Origin: Pseudomonadota bacterium
GTDB taxonomy: Bacteria; Pseudomonadota; Gammaproteobacteria; Burkholderiales; Burkholderiaceae_F
Length of the DNA: 34,982 nt
Direction of reading: 5' to 3'
Assembly (NCBI GenBank): GCA_023443095.1
Contig: JAEZVV010000198.1
Span: forward strand, 1 to 34,982
The translations under genes and the position numbers were made by a program. The notes below the pieces were generated by a model. The model worked only from the letters and a program-made list of their open reading frames with translations. It was not told the origin of the DNA and searched no databases. Below, in pieces: positions 8,667 to 17,261 of the stretch. Every line of letters begins with the position of its first letter. Position 1 is the first letter of the stretch.

Positions 8667-11630
8667 ATGCTTACGAAGAAATCAGCGACCACCGCAGTCG
8701 CTCAGGGGCGTCTTGCCCGAGCTGTTGCCAGCATGCAAGGCAAGACCATCGATCGCCGCACCTTTCTGAAGCGCTCCGGCGTGACGGCCGGCGCAGCCGC
8801 CTTCGCCTCGCAGCTGCCCTACGGCGTGATCCAGGAAGCCACCGCCGCCGACAAGGCCGCGGCCAAGGGCGAAGAAGGGGTGGTCGTACGCCGCACCGTG
8901 TGCTCGCACTGCTCGGTTGGCTGTTCGACCGACGCCGTCGTCAAGAACGGCGTGTGGGTGCGTCAGGAACCCGTATTCGATTCTCCGCTCAACATGGGTG
9001 GCCACTGCGCCAAGGGCGCGGCCTTGCGCGAGCACGGCATGACCGAGCACTCGCACCGCCTGAAGTACCCGATGAAGCTGGTCAACGGCAAGTACCAGCG
9101 CATCAGCTGGGACGAAGCGCTCGACGCGATCAGCAAGAAGATGCTCAAGCTGCGCGAGGAGTCGGGTCCTGATTCGCTGTTCTTCCTGGGCGGCTCCAAG
9201 CAGGGCAACGAGCAGAACGTCCTGATCCGCAAGTTCGTCTCGCTCTGGGGCACGAACAACTGCGACCAGAACGCCCGGATCTGTCACTCGACGACCGTTG
9301 CCGGTGTGGCCAACACCTGGGGCTACGGGTCGATGACCAACTCGTACAACGACATGATGAACGCCAAGGCCATCATGTACATCGGTTCGAACGCCGCCGA
9401 GGCGCACCCGGTGTCGATGGTCTTCACCCTGAACGCCAAGGAACACGGCGCCAAGGTCATCGTGGTCGACCCGCGCTTTACCCGTACCGCCGCCAAGGCC
9501 GACCAGTACGTCCGCCTGCGCGTCGGCAGCGACATCGCCTTCCTGCACGGGGTGATGTGGCACATCTTCAAGAACGGCTGGGAAGACAAGGCCTACCTGA
9601 AGGCCCGTGCCTACGGCATCGACCAGCTGCGCGCCGAAGTCGCCAAGTGGACTCCCGAAAAGGTGGCTGAAGTCACCGGCATTCCCGAGGAGCAGGTGTT
9701 CCAGGTCGCCGAGACCATGGCCAAGAACCGCCCCTCGACGCTCGTCTGGTGTATGGGCCAGACCCAGCACACCATCGGCAACGCGATCGTGCGCGCCTCC
9801 TCGCTGCTGCAGCTGGTGCTGGGCAACGTCGGCGTCTCCGGCGGCGGCTGCAACATCTTCCGCGGCCACGACAACGTTCAGGGCGCTACCGACCTCGGCG
9901 GCAACCCGGACTCGCTGCCGGGCTACTACGGCATCGCGCCGGGCGCCTGGAAGCACTGGGCCGACGTCTGGAACGTCGACCTCGACTGGCTCAAGGGCCG
10001 TTTCGCCTCCGAAGCGTTGATGACCCGCCCCGGCATCACGCTCAGCCGCTGGTTCGACGCCGTGCTGGAACCCGCCGAAGTGCAGAACCAGCCGTCCAAG
10101 ATCCGCGGCGTGTTCTTCCTTGGCATGGCGCCCAACAGCCAGACCCGCGGCATCGACCAGAAGCCCGCGATGGACGCGCTCGACCTGCTCGTGGTGATGG
10201 ACCCCTACCCCACGGCAACCGCGATGATGGCGGCGATGCCGCCGAAGGAAGGCACCCAGGTCAATCCGAACCGCGAGGTCTATCTCCTTCCGACCGCGAC
10301 CCAGTTCGAAACCTACGGCTCGGTCACGGCCTCGAACCGCTCGGTGCAATGGCGCGAACAAGTCATCCAGCCGCTCTTCGAGTCGCAGCCCGACCACGCG
10401 ATCCTCTATCGCCTCGCCGAAAAGCTCGGTTACGCCGACCAGTTCCTGGGCAAGCGCAACGGCAAGCAGACCGTCAACCTGGTCAAGGGTGCGAACGGCT
10501 GGAGCGAGCCCAACCTTGAGGACGTGCTCCGCAACGAGATCAACAAGGGCGTCTGGACCATCGGTTATTCCGGCCACAGCCCCGAGCGTCTGAAGTTGCA
10601 CATGAAGAACATGCACACCTTCGACGTGCGCACGCTCAAAGCCAAGGGTGGCCCGTGCGACGGTGAGTTCTTCGGCCTGCCGTGGCCGTGCTGGGGCACG
10701 CCCGAAATGAAGCACCCGGGCACGCCCAACCAGTACGACACCAGCATTCCTGCCATGGAAGGCGGCGGCAACTTCCGCGCCAACTTCGGCGTCGAACGCG
10801 ACGGCGTGAGCCTGCTCGCCGAAGACGGTTCGTATTGCAAGGGTTCGGACATCACCACCGGCTACCCCGAGTTCGACCACCTCTTCGTCAAGAAGCTGGG
10901 CTGGTGGAACGAGCTCACCCCGGACGAGCAGAAGGCCGCCGACGGCAAGAACTGGAAGACCGACCTGTCGGGCGGGATCATCCGCGTGGTCATGAAGAAC
11001 CACGGTTGTATGCCTTACGGCAACGCCAAGGCGCGTGCCGTGGTCTGGAACTTCCCGGATCCGATCCCGGTGCACCGCGAGCCCCTGTTCTCGAACCGCC
11101 CGGACCTGGTCGCCAAGTACCCGACCCACGCCGACCGCAAGGACTTCTGGCGCCTGCCGACGCTCTACAAGTCGGTGCAGGACAAGAACGTGGCCGACAA
11201 GGTCCACGAGAAGTTCCCGCTGGTGATGACCTCGGGCCGCCTCACCGAATACGAAGGTGGCGGCGAAGAGACCCGCTCCAACCCGTGGCTGGCCGAACTG
11301 CAGCAGCACATGTTCGTCGAGATCAACCCGAAGACGGCCAACGACCGCGGCATCCGCAACGGCGAGTCCGTGTGGGTCAGCACGCCGAACGGCGCCAAGA
11401 TCAAGGTCATGGCGCTGGTCACCGAGCGCGTCGGCACCGACACGGTGTTCATGCCCTTCCACTTCGCGGGCCACTGGCAGGGTCAGGACATGCTCGCCCA
11501 TTACCCGGAAGGCGCAGCCCCGCTCGTGCGCGGCGACTCTTACAACACGGCCGCAACCTACGGCTACGACTCGGTCACGATGATGCAGGAAGGCACCAAG
11601 GCTTCGTTGTGCCAGATCGCCAAGGCCTGA
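8667..11630 (+). CDS. fdhA: Respiratory formate dehydrogenase, catalytic (Mo/W-bis-MGD) subunit
   Basis: The protein has 987 residues and oxidises formate to CO2 in the periplasm, passing electrons to the FdhB iron-sulfur subunit. A twin-arginine signal DRRTFLKRSG (Arg30-Arg31) directs folded export. The [4Fe-4S] site uses Cys79, Cys82, Cys86 and Cys114. The catalytic metal ligand is Cys206 in QNARICHSTTVAG, at the position where FdnG-type enzymes have selenocysteine, so this is a Sec-independent form; no in-frame TGA interrupts the gene. The remaining length covers the molybdopterin oxidoreductase and dinucleotide-binding domains (VFMPFHFAGHW near the end). Molybdenum and tungsten cannot be told apart from sequence. 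GGGA precedes ATG 8667. It is co-transcribed with fdhB, 26 bp downstream. Confidence 0.97.
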   Translation: MLTKKSATTAVAQGRLARAVASMQGKTIDRRTFLKRSGVTAGAAAFASQLPYGVIQEATAADKAAAKGEEGVVVRRTVCSHCSVGCSTDAVVKNGVWVRQEPVFDSPLNMGGHCAKGAALREHGMTEHSHRLKYPMKLVNGKYQRISWDEALDAISKKMLKLREESGPDSLFFLGGSKQGNEQNVLIRKFVSLWGTNNCDQNARICHSTTVAGVANTWGYGSMTNSYNDMMNAKAIMYIGSNAAEAHPVSMVFTLNAKEHGAKVIVVDPRFTRTAAKADQYVRLRVGSDIAFLHGVMWHIFKNGWEDKAYLKARAYGIDQLRAEVAKWTPEKVAEVTGIPEEQVFQVAETMAKNRPSTLVWCMGQTQHTIGNAIVRASSLLQLVLGNVGVSGGGCNIFRGHDNVQGATDLGGNPDSLPGYYGIAPGAWKHWADVWNVDLDWLKGRFASEALMTRPGITLSRWFDAVLEPAEVQNQPSKIRGVFFLGMAPNSQTRGIDQKPAMDALDLLVVMDPYPTATAMMAAMPPKEGTQVNPNREVYLLPTATQFETYGSVTASNRSVQWREQVIQPLFESQPDHAILYRLAEKLGYADQFLGKRNGKQTVNLVKGANGWSEPNLEDVLRNEINKGVWTIGYSGHSPERLKLHMKNMHTFDVRTLKAKGGPCDGEFFGLPWPCWGTPEMKHPGTPNQYDTSIPAMEGGGNFRANFGVERDGVSLLAEDGSYCKGSDITTGYPEFDHLFVKKLGWWNELTPDEQKAADGKNWKTDLSGGIIRVVMKNHGCMPYGNAKARAVVWNFPDPIPVHREPLFSNRPDLVAKYPTHADRKDFWRLPTLYKSVQDKNVADKVHEKFPLVMTSGRLTEYEGGGEETRSNPWLAELQQHMFVEINPKTANDRGIRNGESVWVSTPNGAKIKVMALVTERVGTDTVFMPFHFAGHWQGQDMLAHYPEGAAPLVRGDSYNTAATYGYDSVTMMQEGTKASLCQIAKA

Positions 11631-11656
11631 GCCACAACGGATTCTGGAGATAACAC

Positions 11657-12292
11657 ATGGCTCGAATGAAATTTCTTTGTGACGCCAGCCGCTGCATCGA
11701 GTGCAACGGGTGCGTCACGGCGTGCAAGAACGCCAACGAAACCCCTTGGGGCGTGAACCGCCGCCGCGTCGTCACCATCAACGACGGCGTCGCCGGCGAG
11801 CGCTCGCTGTCGGTCGCGTGTATGCATTGCTCGGATGCGCCGTGTATGGCGGTGTGCCCGGTCGACTGCTTCGTGCGCACCGCCGACGGCGTGGTCCTGC
11901 ACGACAAGGACCTGTGCATCGGTTGCGGCTACTGCTTCTACGCCTGCCCCTTCGGCGCGCCGCAGTTCCCCTCCGCCGGCGCCTTCGGCGTGCGCGGCAA
12001 GATGGACAAGTGCACCTTCTGCTCGGGCGGTCCGGGCAAGGGCAGCGAGGAAGAGCAGTTCAAGAAGTACGGCCAGAACCGTATCGCCCAGGGCAAGCTG
12101 CCGCTGTGCGCCGAAATGTGCTCGACCAAGGCTCTGCTCGCCGGCGACGGCGACGTGGTTGCCAACATCTATCGCGAGCGCGTCACCGTGCGTGGCAAGG
12201 GTGCCGATGTCTGGGGTTGGGTCACCGCCTACGGCCCGGGCAAGCAGCCCGAAGCCAAGCCGGCGGCTGCCAAGGCGGAGGGCAAGAAGTGA
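11657..12292 (+). CDS. fdhB: Formate dehydrogenase iron-sulfur (beta) subunit
   Basis: This 211-residue ferredoxin-like protein relays electrons from FdhA to the cytochrome b subunit. Sixteen cysteines form four [4Fe-4S] sites: Cys13/16/19/23, Cys55/58/63/67, Cys87/90/93/97, and Cys119/122 with Cys151/155. It has no signal peptide and should be exported with FdhA by the Tat route. Unlike E. coli FdnH it lacks a C-terminal membrane helix and ends in an Ala/Lys-rich tail (about 196-211), so membrane attachment must come from the gamma subunit. GGAG precedes ATG 11657. The stop TGA shares its A with the ATG of the next gene (TGATG), which couples translation to the lipoprotein. Confidence 0.96.
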   Translation: MARMKFLCDASRCIECNGCVTACKNANETPWGVNRRRVVTINDGVAGERSLSVACMHCSDAPCMAVCPVDCFVRTADGVVLHDKDLCIGCGYCFYACPFGAPQFPSAGAFGVRGKMDKCTFCSGGPGKGSEEEQFKKYGQNRIAQGKLPLCAEMCSTKALLAGDGDVVANIYRERVTVRGKGADVWGWVTAYGPGKQPEAKPAAAKAEGKK

Positions 12293-12522
12293 TGAAACCC
12301 ACCAGCTTGGCGATACGCGCTGCGCTGGGGCTCGCGGTCGTGGCGGCTCTGGCCGCGTGCGACCGCACGCCCACGGTCTACGAACCGGGCAAATACAAGG
12401 GCGCGCCGCTGGTGGCGCCCGAGGCGAGCCCGCAGTTCGGCGGCGACAAGGCAAAGCTGGACGCGGCTCTCACGAGCCGCGCCGAGCGCCAGAACGAATA
12501 CCCGCGGACCGACAAGAAATAG
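12292..12522 (+). CDS. Small lipoprotein of the formate dehydrogenase operon
   Basis: A 76-residue protein starts at ATG 12292, overlapping the fdhB stop by one base. Its N-terminus is a lipoprotein signal with lipobox L-A-A-C, Cys23 being the lipidated residue; Asp24 after the Cys would, by the E. coli +2 rule, favour inner-membrane retention. The mature part (about 54 residues) contains VYEPGKYKGAPL and is hydrophilic without cofactor ligands. It sits between fdhB and the cytochrome subunit with an 11-base gap to the latter, a position that suggests a structural or assembly role in the membrane-bound complex. That role is inference; I do not recognise a named family. Confidence 0.82.
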   Translation: MKPTSLAIRAALGLAVVAALAACDRTPTVYEPGKYKGAPLVAPEASPQFGGDKAKLDAALTSRAERQNEYPRTDKK

Positions 12523-12532
12523 GAGCAGCGGC

Positions 12533-13603
12533 ATGAGGATCAACACTTGGCGGACGCTGCTGGCAGCGGCTGCCCTGGCCCTTGCGGGCCAGGTCGCAGC
12601 CCAGACCGCGGCTCCGCAACCTGCGCCGGCAACGGCGCCGGCCGCGCAAGAAGTTCGCGAGAACGCTGCGCAGCCCTACAACAACGCGCCCCTGTGGCGT
12701 GAGGTGCGCTCGGGCGAGCCCGGCTTCACCCGCCTGGGCGACGCGCCCGAGCGCGGTGTGCTGGTGCAGTCGGCCGGCCAGACCTGGAGCGAGCTGCGAG
12801 TGCCGATCTCGCTGCTCGGCGGCCTGATGGTGGCCGCTGCGATCGCAGCGCTGGGCGGTTTCTACGCCTGGCGCGGCCCGATCAAGGTCGGCGAGACCGG
12901 CTCGGGCCAGATGATCAAGCGCTTCGAACCCAAGGACCGCTACGCGCACTGGCTGATGGGCATTCCCTGGATGATCCTGGCCGTCACCGGCCTGATCATC
13001 ACTTTCGGCAAGACTCTGCTCCTGCCGATCCTGGGAGGCACGCTCTACTCGTGGCTGGCGTGGTTCGCGAAGAACTTCCACAACTTCATCGGCCCGATCC
13101 TGATCGTCGCCGTGCCGTGGATGTTCATCCGCTACCTGCGCTACAACTGGGTCGACAAGGAAGACGTGATCTGGATGACCAAGATCGTCGGCAACCTGAC
13201 CGGACATGAATATCCGTCCGGCAAGTTCAACGGCGGCGAAAAGATGGTCTTCTGGCTGGTGCTGGTCGCGCTGACCTCGGTGCTGATCGTCTCGGGCCTG
13301 GTGCTCAACTTCCCGAACTTCGGGCAGTCGCGCCTGGTGATGCAGATCGCCAGCATCTCCCACATGGTGGCGGCCTACCTCGCGATCGCCACGATCTGCG
13401 TCCACGTCTACCTCGGCACGATCGGCATGACCGGCGCCTACCGCGCCATGCGCGACGGCTACGTCACCAACGAATGGGCGCATCACCACCACGCCCGCTG
13501 GTACGAAGACGTCAAGGCCGGCAAGGTGCCGGAGAGCCCCATGGTTCCCGAATCCGAAGTGCCCGCCCCGATCCGCCAGGCCGTGCTCGCGGCCGACAAG
13601 TAA
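12533..13603 (+). CDS. fdhC: Formate dehydrogenase cytochrome b (gamma) subunit
   Basis: The 356-residue protein is the membrane subunit that takes electrons from FdhB and reduces quinone. It starts with a signal-like segment (residues 5-23), then an Ala/Pro-rich periplasmic stretch, and about five hydrophobic helices (near 92-111, 142-160, 185-201, 238-260, 277-297). Candidate haem b ligands are His139 in YAHW, His183 in NFHNF, His277 in SISHM and His291 in CVHVY, matching the FdnI/FdhC family pattern. A His-rich HHHH follows at 317-320. The length exceeds E. coli FdnI (about 217 residues) because of the N-terminal extension, as in the FdhC type of epsilon- and betaproteobacteria. GGAG precedes ATG 12533. 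Confidence 0.93.
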   Translation: MRINTWRTLLAAAALALAGQVAAQTAAPQPAPATAPAAQEVRENAAQPYNNAPLWREVRSGEPGFTRLGDAPERGVLVQSAGQTWSELRVPISLLGGLMVAAAIAALGGFYAWRGPIKVGETGSGQMIKRFEPKDRYAHWLMGIPWMILAVTGLIITFGKTLLLPILGGTLYSWLAWFAKNFHNFIGPILIVAVPWMFIRYLRYNWVDKEDVIWMTKIVGNLTGHEYPSGKFNGGEKMVFWLVLVALTSVLIVSGLVLNFPNFGQSRLVMQIASISHMVAAYLAIATICVHVYLGTIGMTGAYRAMRDGYVTNEWAHHHHARWYEDVKAGKVPESPMVPESEVPAPIRQAVLAADK

Positions 13604-13617
13604 TAGAAAGGACAAGC

Positions 13618-13965
13618 ATGTTCAAGACATCGTCTCTGTTGCTCGCCGGCCTGGTGTTCTCGGCCGCAGCCAGCGCCGCCCTGCCCCCGCCCACGCCGGA
13701 GCAGGCCGCTGCGGCGGCCCTGGCCAAGGCCAAGGCGGCCCACGCCGACCAGGTCGCCGCTTACCAGCTCTGCCAAAGCCAGAACAAGGCAGCGGCCAAC
13801 TACGCCAAGCAGCAAGCCGCCAAGGGCAAGAAGTTCGCGCCCGAAGCGGCCCCGGCTTGCGTTGCGCCGGCCGCCTTTGTTCCGCCGCCGGCTCCGGCCG
13901 CCGCGGCTCCGACCAAGACGGCAGCAGCTCCGGCCAAGGCCGCGGCCCCCGCGGCCAAGAAGTAG
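13618..13965 (+). CDS. Small exported Ala/Pro/Lys-rich protein, end of fdh operon
   Basis: The protein has 115 residues with a clear Sec signal peptide (residues 1-20, cleavage after ASA). The mature part has a short helical region containing YQLCQSQNKAAANYAKQQ, two cysteines (Cys52 and Cys81) that could form a disulfide, and a low-complexity tail of Ala, Pro and Lys. It starts 14 bp after the fdhC stop with AAAGGA upstream, so it belongs to the operon. Function unknown; linkage to formate dehydrogenase is by position only. Low-complexity composition makes database comparison unreliable, but the signal peptide and spacing argue that it is a real gene. Confidence 0.78.
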   Translation: MFKTSSLLLAGLVFSAAASAALPPPTPEQAAAAALAKAKAAHADQVAAYQLCQSQNKAAANYAKQQAAKGKKFAPEAAPACVAPAAFVPPPAPAAAAPTKTAAAPAKAAAPAAKK

Positions 13966-13977
13966 GCAGGCCCGCTT

Positions 13978-14012
13978 TTCCGCCCGCATCCGGTTCCCGG
14001 GTGCGGGCGGAA
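13978..14012 (+). other. Long perfect hairpin between the fdh operon and mobB
   Basis: TTCCGCCCGCA (13978-13988) pairs with TGCGGGCGGAA (14002-14012) around a 13-base loop. There is no T-run after it on the plus strand, so it is not a standard intrinsic terminator; it may stabilise the 3' end of the fdh message or reduce read-through into mobB. This is inference from base pairing. Confidence 0.55.
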
Positions 14013-14134
14013 GACGATTCGTTCACAATCCGCCCACTTGGCTCCGCAACGGCCGTTCGCGGAGCCGGCGGATACCCCGCTCGAACGTCCCGCCTTGGCC
14101 GCTCGCGGCGCAAACTTTGTTTCCGGTAGTACCC

Positions 14135-14644
14135 ATGAAAATCTTCGGCTTTGCCGGCTGGTCCGGTAGTGGCAAGACCACCCTGCTCGAACGCCTGGTT
14201 CCGCTTTTCAACGCCCGCGGACTGCGGGTGTCCTTGATCAAACATGCGCACCACGAGTTCGACGTCGACACGCCCGGCAAGGATTCGTATCGCCACCGGC
14301 AAGCGGGCTGCCAGGAAGTGTTGATCGCTTCGGCACGGCGCTGGGCCCTGATGCACGAACTGCGCAACACTCCCGAACCCACGCTCGCCGAACTGGTCCC
14401 GCACGTCTCTCCGTGCGACCTGCTGCTGGTCGAGGGCTTCAAGCGCGAATCGATCCCCAAGCTCGAGATCCATCGTTCCGAGAACGGCAAGCCTGCGATC
14501 CACACTTTCGATTCGGACGTGGTGGCGATCGCGTCCGACACCCGCTTCGACAGCGCCCTGCCCCAGTTCGACCTCGACGACGCCGAGGCGATCGCCGATT
14601 TCATCTGCCAGTTCAACGGCCTGAGTCCGCGGCTCAATACCTGA
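14135..14644 (+). CDS. mobB: Molybdopterin-guanine dinucleotide biosynthesis adaptor
   Basis: This 169-residue GTP-binding protein assists MobA in converting molybdopterin to the guanine dinucleotide cofactor used by formate dehydrogenase and similar enzymes. The P-loop GWSGSGKTT starts at residue 8, followed by the family motifs VSLIKHAHHEFDVD, DSYRHRQAG and LLLVEGFK. Length matches MobB. It lies 169 bp after the fdh operon on the same strand, an obvious functional fit, although the hairpin between them suggests partly separate expression. No mobA or moeA is in the window. The frame is open further upstream, but ATG 14135 gives the family N-terminus MKIFGFAGWSG. A strong terminator follows the stop. 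Confidence 0.95.
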   Translation: MKIFGFAGWSGSGKTTLLERLVPLFNARGLRVSLIKHAHHEFDVDTPGKDSYRHRQAGCQEVLIASARRWALMHELRNTPEPTLAELVPHVSPCDLLLVEGFKRESIPKLEIHRSENGKPAIHTFDSDVVAIASDTRFDSALPQFDLDDAEAIADFICQFNGLSPRLNT

Positions 14645-14666
14645 CCCGCCATCGCTCGCCTCCGAA

Positions 14667-14694
14667 AAAAAGAGCCGCTGTCGCGGCTCTTTTT
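14667..14694. terminator. Bidirectional intrinsic terminator, mobB / ntrC
   Basis: AGAGCCGC (14671-14678) pairs with GCGGCTCT (14683-14690) around the loop TGTC, with AAAA before and TTTT after, giving a 12-bp stem and U-tracts in both directions. It serves the converging mobB (plus) and ntrC (minus) genes. Confidence 0.93.
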
Positions 14695-14718
14695 ACATCC
14701 GGCGCCCGCGCGACTCGA

Positions 14719-16149
14719 TCAGCCTTCCAGCCCCAGCTCCTGCACCTTGCGCGTGATGGTGTTGCGGCCGACGCCGAGCTTGCTCGCTGCCTCGATCCGC
14801 CGGCCATGGGTGTGCTTGAGCGCGGTGCCGAGCACCGCGGTTTCGAACTGGCGGGTCAGAGCTTCCATCAGATCGGGTTCGCCCGTCGCCAGCCGGCGCG
14901 AGACGTCGGCGGCGAGCTGCTGCGCCCAGTCGGCGACTGCCGGCGGCGGAACCGCCGCAGTCGCCACCGCAGCGGCGGGCTCGGGTTGCGGCGCGGAGGC
15001 TTGCCTGAGTTCGAGCGGCAGGTCCTCGACCTTGATCACCTGCGCCGGCGCCATCACGGTCAGCCAATGGCACAGGTTTTCAAGCTGGCGCACGTTGCCA
15101 GGAAAAGCGAACTGAGCGATGAAACCCAGCGCCGGGTCCGACAGGCGCTTGGCCTCGACCCCGAGTTCGCGCGCGCTTTTGGCGAGGAAATGCTTGGCGA
15201 GCAGCGGAATGTCTTCGCGCCGCTCGCGCAGGCTCGGCAGGCGCAGGCGGATCACGTTCAGGCGGTGGTAGAGGTCTTCGCGGAACAGGCCCAGGCGCAC
15301 CCGCTCCTCGAGATTCTGATGGGTCGCCGCGATCACGCGCACGTCGGCCTTGATCGGCTGGTGGCCGCCGACGCGGTAATAAAAGCCGTCGGCAAGAACC
15401 CTCAGCAAGCGGGTCTGGAGTTCGGCCGGCATGTCGCCGATTTCGTCGAGGAACAGGGTGCCGCCCTCGGCCTGCTCGAAGCGGCCGCGCCGCATCGCCT
15501 GGGCGCCGGTGAAGGCACCGCGTTCGTGGCCGAAAAGCTCGCTCTCCATCAGGTCGCGCGGGATCGCCGCCATGTTGAGAGCGATAAACGGGGCTTGCGC
15601 GCGCGGGCTGTGTTTGTGCAGGGCGCGAGCGACCACTTCCTTGCCGCTGCCCGATTCGCCGGTGAGCAAGACCGTGACATGGCTTTGCGAAAGCCGTCCG
15701 ATGGCGCGGAAGACTTCCTGCATCGAAGGGGCCTGGCCGAGAATCTCGGGTACCTCGAGCGCGCCCTCCTCGGCCTGCGACTCGCGCAGGCTTTCGTCGA
15801 CCGCACGCCGGATCAGCTCGACCGCGCGGTCGACGTCGAAAGGCTTGGGCAGGTATTCGAAGGCGCCGCCCTGGAAGGCGCTGACCGCGCTTTCCAGATC
15901 CGAATACGCGGTCATGATGATCACCGGCAGCGCCGGATGTTTGCGTTTGACCGCCCGCAGCAGCTCGATCCCGCTCATGCCCGGCATGCGGATGTCGCTC
16001 ACCAGCACCTGCGGGCAATCGAGTTCGAGCTCGGCCAGCACCTCTTGCGCGCTGCCGAAGGCCTTGCACGGAATCTCGGCCCGCGTGAGCGCCTTCTCGA
16101 GCACCCAGCGGATGGAGCGGTCATCGTCGACGATCCAGATCGGTTTCAT
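14719..16149 (-). CDS. ntrC: Nitrogen regulator NtrC (sigma-54 activator)
   Basis: The 476-residue response regulator activates sigma-54 promoters of nitrogen-assimilation genes. Domains in order: receiver with phospho-acceptor Asp52 and Lys102 in LPKPFD; AAA+ domain with Walker A GESGSGK (164-170), the sigma-54-contacting loop GAFTGA (211-216) and Walker B LFLDEIGD (232-239); an Ala/Pro-rich linker; and a Fis-type helix-turn-helix in the last 30 residues (GRNTITRKVQELG). All key residues are present. Its ATG overlaps the ntrB stop (ATGA). Target sites of matching type lie upstream of glnA in this window. Confidence 0.96.
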   Translation of the reverse strand: MKPIWIVDDDRSIRWVLEKALTRAEIPCKAFGSAQEVLAELELDCPQVLVSDIRMPGMSGIELLRAVKRKHPALPVIIMTAYSDLESAVSAFQGGAFEYLPKPFDVDRAVELIRRAVDESLRESQAEEGALEVPEILGQAPSMQEVFRAIGRLSQSHVTVLLTGESGSGKEVVARALHKHSPRAQAPFIALNMAAIPRDLMESELFGHERGAFTGAQAMRRGRFEQAEGGTLFLDEIGDMPAELQTRLLRVLADGFYYRVGGHQPIKADVRVIAATHQNLEERVRLGLFREDLYHRLNVIRLRLPSLRERREDIPLLAKHFLAKSARELGVEAKRLSDPALGFIAQFAFPGNVRQLENLCHWLTVMAPAQVIKVEDLPLELRQASAPQPEPAAAVATAAVPPPAVADWAQQLAADVSRRLATGEPDLMEALTRQFETAVLGTALKHTHGRRIEAASKLGVGRNTITRKVQELGLEG

Positions 16150-17234
16150 GGCAGCGGAATCACTATCCTGAAGTCGGTGCGGCCGGCACGGCTGTCAACT
16201 TCGACAATGCCGTCGTGCTGCTGGATGAAGGTCTGAGCCAGGGGCAGCCCGAGCCCGCTGCCGCCGTCCCGCCCGGAAACCAGCGGGTAGAAGATGCGAT
16301 CGCGGATGTCCTCGGGTATGCCCGGCCCGTTGTCGATCACATGCAAGTCCAGTGCCAGGCGGTAGCGGTGACGGGCGATCGTCACCTGCCGCGCCACCCG
16401 GGTGCGCAAGGTGATCTCGGCGTCGCCTGCGGCGATGCGGGACTCGAGCGCCTCGGCGGCGTTCCGGACAATGTTCAGGAAGGCCTGGATCAGCTGTTCC
16501 TTGTCGCCGCGGAAATCCGGCACGCTGGCGTCGTAGTCGCGAACGATATGCAGGCCCCGCGGGAACTCGGCGAGCAGCAGAGCGCGCACCCGCTCCAACA
16601 CCTCGTGGATGTTGACGTCGTCGACTTCGTGCGCGGTACGGTAGGGCGCCAGCAGACGGTCGACCAGCCCTTGCAGGCGGTCGGCTTCGGCGATGATCAC
16701 CCCGGTGTACTCGCGCTGGTCTGCGGTCGGCAGTTCGGCGTCGAGCAGTTGCGCCGCGCCGCGGATGCCGCCGAGCGGATTCTTGATTTCGTGCGCTAGG
16801 TTGCGCAGCAGCTGGCGGCTCGCCTCCGACAGGCCAAGCTGGCGCTCTTCGCGGTCGACTTTCAGCTGCTGCTCGATTTCCGTGATCTCGAGCACCAGGG
16901 GGGTGAGCTCGGCGAACTGCGCGGTGGCTATCACCTGCACCGGCAGCGCCTCCCGCAGCGGGCGGCGCAACTCGGCAATCTGCTTGCGCTGGCCGAAGGC
17001 GTTGGCCTGGGCCTCGGCCACCAGCTGCTCGATCTCGCCCCCTTCGCCCAGCAGGCGCGCTGCCGAGTGGCCCACCAGGTTCTTGCGCGAGACCCCTACC
17101 AGCAGTTCGGCGGCCTGATTGGCGTAGACGATGCAAGCCTGGCCGTCGAGCACGAAAACGGCGGTCGACAGGAGGTCGAGCCCCTCGTAAGCCGCGGCAG
17201 CGGGGTCGGAATCGCGGGTAACCGGAGCGCTCAT
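16146..17234 (-). CDS. ntrB: Nitrogen sensor histidine kinase/phosphatase NtrB
   Basis: This 362-residue soluble sensor phosphorylates and dephosphorylates NtrC under control of PII proteins. An N-terminal PAS domain (about 18-125) is followed by the HisKA motif with His148 in LAHEIKNPLGG, and a C-terminal HATPase domain with NIVRNAAEA (N box), DNGPGIP (G1) and GSGLGLPLAQ (G2). No membrane segment is seen, as expected for NtrB. GGAG lies 6 bases ahead of ATG 17234. It begins 27 bp after the DUF4124 gene and overlaps ntrC by four bases. Confidence 0.95.
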   Translation of the reverse strand: MSAPVTRDSDPAAAAYEGLDLLSTAVFVLDGQACIVYANQAAELLVGVSRKNLVGHSAARLLGEGGEIEQLVAEAQANAFGQRKQIAELRRPLREALPVQVIATAQFAELTPLVLEITEIEQQLKVDREERQLGLSEASRQLLRNLAHEIKNPLGGIRGAAQLLDAELPTADQREYTGVIIAEADRLQGLVDRLLAPYRTAHEVDDVNIHEVLERVRALLLAEFPRGLHIVRDYDASVPDFRGDKEQLIQAFLNIVRNAAEALESRIAAGDAEITLRTRVARQVTIARHRYRLALDLHVIDNGPGIPEDIRDRIFYPLVSGRDGGSGLGLPLAQTFIQQHDGIVEVDSRAGRTDFRIVIPLP

Positions 17235-17261
17235 GCTGCGCTCCCGGCAGGGACAGCGGGC

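Noticed and set aside
9282..9287. Possible selenocysteine site in fdhA
   Set aside because: The codon at the catalytic position is TGT (Cys206), not TGA, and the frame is uninterrupted, so no SECIS element is needed.
8682..11501. 939-codon open frame on the minus strand across fdhA
   Set aside because: It mirrors fdhA codon structure in GC-rich DNA, has no Shine-Dalgarno or recognisable domains, and fdhA is certain on the plus strand.
14413..16236. 607-codon plus-strand frame across mobB end and ntrC
   Set aside because: It runs through the terminator at 14667-14694 and is antisense to ntrC; no domain is visible.
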